From: Reticulitermes speratus
Lineage: Eukaryota > Arthropoda > Insecta > Blattodea > Rhinotermitidae
Direction: 5' to 3'
NCBI GenBank assembly: GCA_021186555.1
Contig: JAJKFL010000014.1
Coordinates: 44,042,700 to 44,106,699 of the forward strand
Length of the DNA stretch: 64,000 bases
This document shows, piece by piece, positions 56,347 to 64,000 of the stretch (position 1 is the stretch's first letter; each line of letters begins with the position of its first letter). Made by a program: the position numbers and the translations under genes. Below the pieces are notes generated by a model. That model worked only from the letters and a program-made list of their open reading frames with translations. It was not told the DNA's origin and did no database searches.

Positions 56347-58812
56347 TTTGCCCACACAGTGTATTTATGTGTTTTGTGTGGATCTCAGAACAAACAGCGA
56401 TTATTTCACTGTACAGCATTAACTGACTGGTTTGTATAACTGAGACGGAGTGTGTTTACTGCGCGGTACGGACTGTATTTATGTGTTTTGTGTGGATCTC
56501 AGAACAAACAGCGATTATTTCACTGTACAACATTAACTGACTGGTTTGTATAACTGAGACGGAGTGTGTTTACTGCGCGGTACGGACTGTATTTATGTGT
56601 TTTGTGTGGATCTCAGAACAAACAGCGATTATTTCAATGTACAGCATTAACTGACTGGTTTGTATAACTGAGACGGAGTGTGTTTACTGCGCGGTACGGA
56701 CTGTATTTATGTGTTTTGTGTGGATCTCAGAACAAACAGCGATTATTTCACTGTACAAGCATTAACTGACTGGTTTGTATAACTGAGACGGAGTGTGTTT
56801 ACTGCGCGGTACGGACTGTATTTATGTGTTTTGTGTGGATCTCAGAACAAACAGCGATTATTTCACTGTACAGCATTAACTGACTGGTTTGTATAACTGA
56901 GACGGAGTGTGTTTACTGCGAGGTACGGACTGTATTTATGTGTTTTTGTGTGGATCTCAGAACAAACAGCGATTATTTCACTGTACAAGCATTAACTGAC
57001 TGGTTTGTATAACTGAGACGGAGTGTGTTTACTGCGGGTACGGACTGTATTTATGTGTTTTGTGTGGATCTCAGAACAAACAGCGATTATTTCACTGTAC
57101 AGCATTAACTGACTGGTTTGTATAACTGAGACGGAGTGTGTTTTACTGCGGGTACGGACTGTATTTATGTGTTTTTGTGGATCTCAGAACAAACAGCGAT
57201 TATTTCACTGTACAAGCATTAACTGACTGGTTTGTATAACTGAGACGGAGTGTGTTTACTGCGAGGTACGGACTGTATTTATGTGTTTTTGTGTGGATCT
57301 CAGAACAAACAGCGATTATTTCACTGTACAAGCATTAACGACTGGTTTGTATAACTGAGACGGAGTGTGTTTACTGCGAGGTACGGACTGTATTTATGTG
57401 TTTTGTGTGGATCTCAGAACAAACAGCGATTATTTCAATGTACAGCATTAACTGACTGGTTTGTATAACTGAGACGGAGTGTGTTTACTGCGAGGTACGG
57501 ACTGTATTTATGTGTTTTGTGTGGATCTCAGAACAAACAGCGATTATTTCACTGTACAGCATTAACTGACTGGTTTGTATAACTGAGACGGAGTGTGTTT
57601 ACTGCGAGGTACGGACTGTATTTATGTGTTTTGTGTGGATCTCAGAACAAACAGCGATTATTTCACTGTACAGCATTAACTGACTGGTTTGTATAACTGA
57701 GACGGAGTGTGTTTACTGCGAGGTACGGACTGTATTTATGTGTTTTGTGTGGATCTCAGAACAAACAGCGATTATTTCACTGTACAGCATTAACTGACTG
57801 GTTTGTATAACAGACGGAGTGTGTTTACTGCGCGGTACGGACTGTATTTATGTGTTTTGTGTGGATCTCAGAACAAACAGCGATTATTTCACTGTACAAC
57901 ATTAACTGACTGGTTTGTATAACTGAGACGGAGTGTGTTTACTGCGCGGTACGGACTGTATTTATGTGTTTTGTGTGGATCTCAGAACAAACAGCGATTA
58001 TTTCACTGTACAACATTAACTGACTGGTTTGTATAACTGAGACGGAGTGTGTTTACTGCGCGGTACGGACTGTATTTATGTGTTTTGTGTGGATCTCAGA
58101 ACAAACAGCGATTATTTCACTGTACAACATTAACTGACTGGTTTGTATAACTGAGACGGAGTGTGTTTACTGCGCGGTACGGACTGTATTTATGTGTTTT
58201 GTGTGGATCTCAGAACAAACAGCGATTATTTCACTGTACAACATTAACTGACTGGTTTGTATAACTGAGACAGAGTGTGTTTACTGCGCGGTACGGACTG
58301 TATTTGTGTGTTTTGTATGGTTCTCAGAACAAACAGCGATTATTTCACTGTACAACATTAACTGACTGGTTTGTATAACTGAGACGGAGTGTGTTTACTG
58401 CGCGGTACGGACTGTATTTATGTGTTTTGTGTGGATCTCAGAACAAACAGCGATTATTTCACTGTACAACATTAACTGACTGGTTTGTATAACTGAGACG
58501 GAGTGTGTTTACTGCGCGGTACGGACTGTATTTATGTGTTTTGTGTGGATCTCAGAACAAACAGCGATTATTTCACTGTACAACATTAACTGACTGGTTT
58601 GTATAACTGAGACGGAGTGTGTTTACTGCGCGGTACGGACTGTATTTATGTGTTTTGTGTGGATCTCAGAACAAACAGCGATTATTTCACTGTACAACAT
58701 TAACTGACTGGTTTGTATAACTGAGACGGAGTGTGTTTACTGCGCGGTACGGACTGTATTGTGTGTTTTGTGTGGATCTCAGAACAAACAGCGATTATTT
58801 CACTGTACAGCA
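56347..58812. repeat. 114-bp satellite, array 2 (~21 copies)
   Basis: Same monomer and orientation as array 1. Positions 56600-57830 carry gcgaggtacgg and tacaagcatt variants absent from array 1. The right half (57830-58790) is more uniform, with the acaacatt form. The arrays have therefore diverged since they separated. Confidence 0.97.
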
Positions 58813-60245
58813 TATAGCATATAAAACCATATAGCTTCAGTTTATCTTTCCACTACGAAAGATTGACGAACCTCATTTAAGGATTTTAAAATCTGTGTTT
58901 TATATATTTAAAGACAGAAATTGTAAATAACTGTAATCTATAAATGATAATGAAACTTGACTATATGTGATATATAACATAATAGCAGACATAAACAATG
59001 GATGTAAAGTAAATGTAGACTACGAGCCCCATGAAGATGGCCTTGTAAAGGCAGAAACATGTGTAGGGGTTAAAGAATAAAAAGTGAAAATATAGTGCAT
59101 TTCGTTGGTGTGTGATTTGTGAGTTGTTAAACAATGCACGGTGAAGATGATATAAAATTTAGCAAATACTGAATTTTGAACCCCTGTTGTAAAGACTGTA
59201 CATTAAAACTGATGATTTGCAGCGAAAAGGCGATAAATTTATTTTGAGTGTGTCTGTACACTTGATACTCAGCAGACTTCCGAAGGCCGACACCATGTGA
59301 ACTGTAAACAAAAGATTAACACTAACATAGACTGTTGTGCAGAGCAGACAGTACGTCACTGTTACGCTGTTTGTTGACATTCAGACTGGCGAGAAGTCAC
59401 AACTATACACTGAATGAATGAATGAATGAACAATGAATACTAAAGCCTCACTCTGCAATGTTATGTATGTTAAAACAAAATTATGTTTGTGTGTGTACGT
59501 CCTGAGTACTTCAATAGAGCGCTGCACTAAAGGCATAAAACGAACATTTGCTAAACACTGCAGAACGCAAGGCTACATCGCCATGTCTGTTTTACCTCCA
59601 CGGTTAGGGGCGTTGAAATTTGGGGCACTTTTTGGTAGACACACTATGCTGGGCTGTGCAGACCTGTGGGATTTTCACTTCTCCAGACTGACTGGACGGG
59701 CTGTGGGGGCGATCTGGACGTCCTTGTTAATGCACACCGAGGGCCAGGGACGCCGAGAGGTGGTTCGGGCCCCCCCAGTAAGGGCGAACCGACTAAACTT
59801 CACACTAAATCGGAAAGAATTACTCAGTTGTAGAGTGACTTTGGCTTGATCTGAAAGGTTTAGTTTGTACAATAAATACAAAAACATATGCAACATAGTC
59901 GGGCGCCGGGCCCCAAATTTGTACCGGCTTCTCCCCCATCTCGTCAGCTCTGCCGAGGGCTCTTTTTCCGGAGTTAAAGCGGCCGGGGCATGGGGTTGAC
60001 CACTCACCTCCATACAGTGTCAAGGTCGAGAATGAATGCAGCTGCAGGCCCCCCCCCCCCCAATATGCTTTTATGGGTTCTACGGGGACAACTAAAAGAC
60101 GTATGTATATGTATAAGGTTGGAAATGTGCGTGTGTCGCTAGTTGCTTTGCTTATCTTGAAAGGTGTAAACTTGAAGGGGAGATATTTTGGACATAAAAT
60201 ACGTGTGTTATGCCTCTGCAGTTTCTACACGACGTCTTTCGTTGC
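58813..60245. other. Intergenic with SINE B relic
   Basis: A (TGAA)n run lies at 59412-59429. Positions 59955-60030 (gttaaagcggccggggcatg, then tcaaggtcgagaatgaatg) match SINE B in plus orientation, followed by a poly-C run at 60050-60062. The 138-codon frame at 59433-59849 shows no domain. A decayed hammerhead-like motif at 59027 is listed next. Confidence 0.5.
59027..59069 (+). ncRNA. Degraded hammerhead-like motif
   Basis: Stem I CCCC/GGGG, ATGAAGA in place of CTGAAGA, extra T, stem II GCCTT/AAGGC, one spare A, GAAA, stem III ACATGTGT, A. The conserved C of CUGANGA is replaced by A, so it is expected to be inactive. The overall layout is the same as at 17182 and 53659. Confidence 0.5.
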
Positions 60246-61640
60246 GATAAACACGTAGCTAGTTACACTCACGATAAACACGTAGCTAGTTACACTCACG
60301 ATAAACACGTAGCTAGTTACACTCACGATAAACACGTAGCTAGTTACACTCACGATAAACACGTAGCTAGTTACACTCACGATAAACACGTAGCTAGTTA
60401 CACTCACGATAAACACGTAGCTAGTTACACTCACGATAAACACGTAGCTAGTTACACTCACGATAAACACGTAGCTAGTTACACTCACGATAAACACGTA
60501 GCTAGTTACACTCACGATAAACACGTAGCTAGTTACTCACGATAAACACGTAGCTAGTTACACTCACGATAAACACGTAGCTAGTTACACTCACGATAAA
60601 CACGTAGCTAGTTACACTCACGATAAACACGTAGCTAGTTACACTCACGATAAACACGTAGCTAGTTACACTCACGATAAACACGTAGCTAGTTACACTC
60701 ACGATAAACACGTAGCTAGTTACACTCACGATAAACACGTAGCTAGTTACTCACGATAAACACGTAGCTAGTTACACTCACGATAAACACGTAGCTAGTT
60801 ACACTCACGATAAACACGTAGCTAGTTACACTCACGATAAACACGTAGCTAGTTACACTCACGATAAACACGTAGCTAGTTACACTCACGATAAACACGT
60901 AGCTAGTTACACTCACGATAAACACGTAGCTAGTTACACTCACGATAAACACGTAGCTAGTTACACTCACGATAAACACGTAGCTAGTTACTCACGATAA
61001 ACACGTAGCTAGTTACACTCACGATAAACACGTAGCTAGTTACACTCACGATAAACACGTAGCTAGTTACACTCACGATAAACACGTAGCTAGTTACACT
61101 CACGATAAACACGTAGCTAGTTACACTCACGATAAACACGTAGCTAGTTACACTCACGATAAACACGTAGCTAGTTACACTCACGATAAACACGTAGCTA
61201 GTTACACTCACGATAAACACGTAGCTAGTTACACTCACGATAAACACGTAGCTAGTTACACTCACGATAAACACGTAGCTAGTTACACTCACGATAAACA
61301 CGTAGCTAGTTACACTCACGATAAACACGTAGCTAGTTACACTCACGATAAACACGTAGCTAGTTACACTCACGATAAAACGTAGCTAGTTACACTCACT
61401 ATAAACACGTAGCTAGTTACACTCACGATAAACACGTAGCTAGTTACACTCACGATAAACACGTAGCTAGTTACACTCACGATAAACACGTAGCTAGTTA
61501 CACTCACAATAAACACGTAGCTAGTTACACTCACGATAAACACGTAGCTAGTTACACTCACGATAAACACGTAGCTAGTTACACTCACGATAAACACGTA
61601 GCTAGTTACACTCACGATAAACACGTAGCTAGTTACACTC
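60246..61640. repeat. 27-bp tandem array (~52 copies), almost perfect
   Basis: The unit is gataaacacgtagctagtta plus cactcac. Only a few copies differ: a 2-bp deletion (gttactcac) at about 60533, 60747 and 60986, and three single-base changes near 61380, 61400 and 61508. The deletions are spaced by 8 and 9 units, suggesting block duplication. Nine-residue periodic frames on both strands are artefacts. Confidence 0.98.
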
Positions 61641-62900
61641 AATATCCGCACACGTTTCAGATAGACTTTCTTATGGTGTGTTCGTTATGTCTGTCCAATT
61701 TTAACTGCAAATTGAAATGACGTGAAGTCTGTGGTCTTCTGGGTTATTACACGGCGTCGTGTGGTAATTATTTACCGACGTTTCGGGACAACATATCGGT
61801 CCCATCCTCACGGGTCAAGATTCCGACCCGTGAGGATGGGACCGATGCGTTGTCCCGAAACGTCGGTAAATAATTACCACACGACGCCGTGTAATAACCC
61901 AGAAGACCACAGGTTTCATCAACATCGCGGCGGAAGCCTGAAGTCAAGGTGAAATGACGTGATTTTGTATTCTGTACTACGTTTAATCAAAATGTGCTCA
62001 TCCGCTTATCGAGTTCTTGCAGTATATATATGTGGACGGACGGACGGACGGATTAAAAATAGGCCCTCCGCGTGGATTCTAACGCTCCTAACAGTGAATT
62101 CTTAAATTGACTGTACGTGCCATGTAATTACACGTGTCAGGTGTCACTTGTTATCGTGTCACGTGGTATGATGTCACTTCCGTTTTTCAGTCCCTAGTTT
62201 CGCTCCCGGAGTTTCAAAATCTGCTGAACAACAGGGATGTGACTGGGGCTGTGTCAGTCCGATGGAAAAGTCAAGCGATGACGTCATTTGATGATGGCCG
62301 GACGGTTAAGAACGTTTGTGACAGTGAATGATTGGCTGCCCAGCGATTGCATTCGTCGGAATGCACTGCGCACTTTGCCAGACTTTCTTGCGAACTTGAA
62401 TTAATGTACAATATACAGGGTGATTCAGAAGGATCTGCGAAACTGCATGGGTACGTTAATCGAGTGATTTCGAGGGAACATAAAAAATTCTATGAACATT
62501 GGTTCAGTTAGGATATTTTAAGGAATCATAGCGCCGTTAAAGTTCGAGAAGGACGGAACCAGAAAATATGTTTAAAGAAACATTTTACACTAACTGCAAT
62601 GTGAAAATACAGTAGTCGGTGTTATATAGTAGCGAAACATGTTACAAAATTGATGGGAAAATTCGGTGGAAATTATTTCAGCAGACGGTGTTAGAGTAGC
62701 AGGGAGTGGCGGAACAGGAAACAGCGAAATTGACAGAGAGGGTTCAGTAGAAGCATAATAGAGTTGCTGTCTTCTGAGATATGACGCCGTGTGGTCTGGT
62801 ATAAGCACACTGATGTTTCTGAGCGGCTTGCTACCTGCGTCATCTAGGTGGGTGGTGGAGACAGCAATATCATGGCCACCGCGATGATAAGGTCAAGTCG
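61641..62900. other. Intergenic
   Basis: A (GGAC)n run lies at 62035-62051. The motif tatacagggtgattcagaag at 62411-62430 resembles one end of a Tc1/mariner-type element, but no partner end is visible. No gene is recognised; the 72-codon minus-strand frame at 62590-62808 has no domain. Confidence 0.5.
61726..61949. mobile_element. Foldback element copy 3 with perfect 13-bp target duplication
   Basis: Inverted arms meet at an 8-base loop (61817-61824). Motifs at 61774-61814 (minus) and 61828-61866 (plus) contain TGAGGA, extra T, GGGAC/GTCCC and GAAACGTCGG. The end with cgcggcggaagcctgaag is at the right, so this copy is in the opposite orientation to copy 2. The 13-bp repeat tgaaatgacgtga flanks it (61713-61725, 61950-61962). 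Confidence 0.87.
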
Positions 62901-64000
62901 TGTACAGTATTGTACAGGGAAGTATGCAGATGGGGTGTACAGTATTGCACAGGGAAGTATGCAGATGGGGGTGTACAGTGTTGGACAAGGAAGTATGCAG
63001 ATGGGGGTGTACAGTATTGTACAGAGAAGTATGCAGATGGGTTGTACAGTATTGCACAGGGAAGTATGCAGATGGGGTGTACAGTGTTGGACAAGGAAGT
63101 ATGCAGATGGGGGTGTACAGTATTGTACAGAGAAGTATGCAGATGGGGTGTACAGTATTGCACAGGGAAGTATGCAGATGGGGTGTACAGTGTTGGACAA
63201 GGAAGTATGCAGATGGGGTGTACAGTATTGTACAGAGAAGTATGCAGATGGGGTGTACAGTATTGTACAGGGAAGTATGCAGATGGGGGTGTACAGTATT
63301 GTACAGAGAAGTATGCAGATGGGGTGTACAGTATTGCACAGGGAAGTATGCAGATGGGGGTGTACAGTGTTGGACAAGGAAGTATGCAGATGGGGGTGTA
63401 CAGTATTGTACAGAGAAGTATGCAGATGGGGTGTACAGTATTGCACAGGGAAGTATGCAGATGGGGTGTACAGTGTTGGACAAGGAAGTATGCAGATGTG
63501 GGTGTACAGTATTGTACAGAGAAGTATGCAGATGGGGTGTACAGTATTGCACAGGGAAGTATGCAGATGGGGTGTACAGTGTTGGACAAGGAAGTATGCA
63601 GATGGGGTGTACAGTATTGTACAGAGAAGTATGCAGATGGGGGTGTACAGTATTGTACAGGGAAGTATGCAGATGGGGGTGTACAGTATTGTACAGAGAA
63701 GTATGCAGATGGGGTGTACAGTATTGCACAGGGAAGTATGCAGATGGGGGTGTACAGTGTTGGACAAGGAAGTATGCAGATGGGGGTGTACAGTATTGTA
63801 CAGAGAAATATGCAGATGGGGTGTACAGTATTGTACAGGGAAGTATGCAGATGGGGGTGTACAGTGTTGGACAAGGAAGTATGCAGATGGGGGTGTACAT
63901 TATTGTACAGAGAAGTATGCAGATGGGGGTGTACAGTATTGTACAGAGAAGTATGCAGATGGGGTGTACAGTATTGTACAGGGAAGTATGCAGATGGGGG
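62901..64000. repeat. ~35-bp array with three-monomer higher-order unit
   Basis: The shared frame is gtgtacag…aagtatgcagatgggg. Monomer A has tattgtacagagaag (or gggaag), B has tattgcacagggaag, C has tgttggacaaggaag. The order is mostly A-B-C, giving a ~107-bp unit, with A-A' pairs inserted at intervals. About 31 monomers are seen and the array runs off the window. Minus-strand frames of over 300 codons are artefacts. Confidence 0.97.

Noticed and set aside
59433..59849. 138-codon plus-strand frame as a gene
   Set aside because: No domain or signal is recognised, and length alone is not enough in a 64-kb window.
62411..62440. Complete Tc1/mariner-like element starting tacagggtgattca
   Set aside because: Only one end-like motif is present; no matching inverted end or transposase is visible nearby.

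Overview
This window looks like non-coding, repeat-dominated DNA from an animal nuclear genome, most likely an insect. A cockroach or termite is my best guess. The guess rests on several tRNA-derived SINE families, the C-terminal tails of RTE/jockey-like LINE reverse transcriptases with short tandem-repeat 3' tails, Tc1/mariner-, pogo- and hAT-type miniature elements, and Penelope-type sequences with hammerhead-like motifs. I remember similar translated fragments from blattodean gene predictions; that is recognition, not a search result. I find no intact host protein-coding gene, rRNA gene or functional tRNA gene. The long open reading frames (up to about 680 codons) are stop-free passages through tandem repeats.

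Layout. About 33 kb, roughly half the window, is tandem arrays. There are about twenty, nearly all unrelated in sequence: 43/46 bp (1-899), 39 bp (1612-1767), 20 bp (2632-3377), 54 bp (3511-4916), 34 bp degenerate (6976-7484), 45 bp (12504-12827), ~38 bp with an internal CA tract (12875-14894), 9 bp (16450-16530), 40 bp (18838-23852), 17 bp (26619-27350), 36 bp degenerate (28572-29366), 30 bp (29923-30456), 15 bp AT-rich (34766-35246), 45 bp (35557-36186), 49 bp (37661-40546), 114 bp (41258-43692 and again 56347-58812), 26 bp (44192-51254), 32 bp (51960-53490), 27 bp (60246-61640) and ~35 bp running off the right end (62901-64000).

The DNA between the arrays is mostly transposon debris. I define four tRNA-derived SINE families (A-D), several copies having target-site duplications or nested insertions. 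There are two LINE families seen only as 3' ends, two hAT-type MITEs with 8-bp duplications, pogo-like and Tc1/mariner-like MITEs with TA duplications (one keeps the last ~65 codons of a transposase), and three foldback elements, two of them with clear 13-14 bp flanking repeats and the third with a 15/16 match.

The most interesting signal is a dispersed set of hammerhead-ribozyme-like motifs: CTGANGA, one extra T, stem II, GAAA, a tiny palindromic stem III, then TA or TC, closed by a short stem I. They occur singly, in both arms of the three foldback elements, and in both inverted repeats that enclose the 32-bp array. Hammerheads are established for Penelope-like retroelements, so these are probably Penelope-type terminal sequences. 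Several arrays start inside or beside a mobile element (39 bp from a LINE 3' end, 54 bp beside SINE A, 45 bp beside SINE C, 32 bp inside the inverted-repeat element), which suggests transposons seed tandem arrays here. Clusters of single-base losses inside some arrays look like unpolished long-read consensus.
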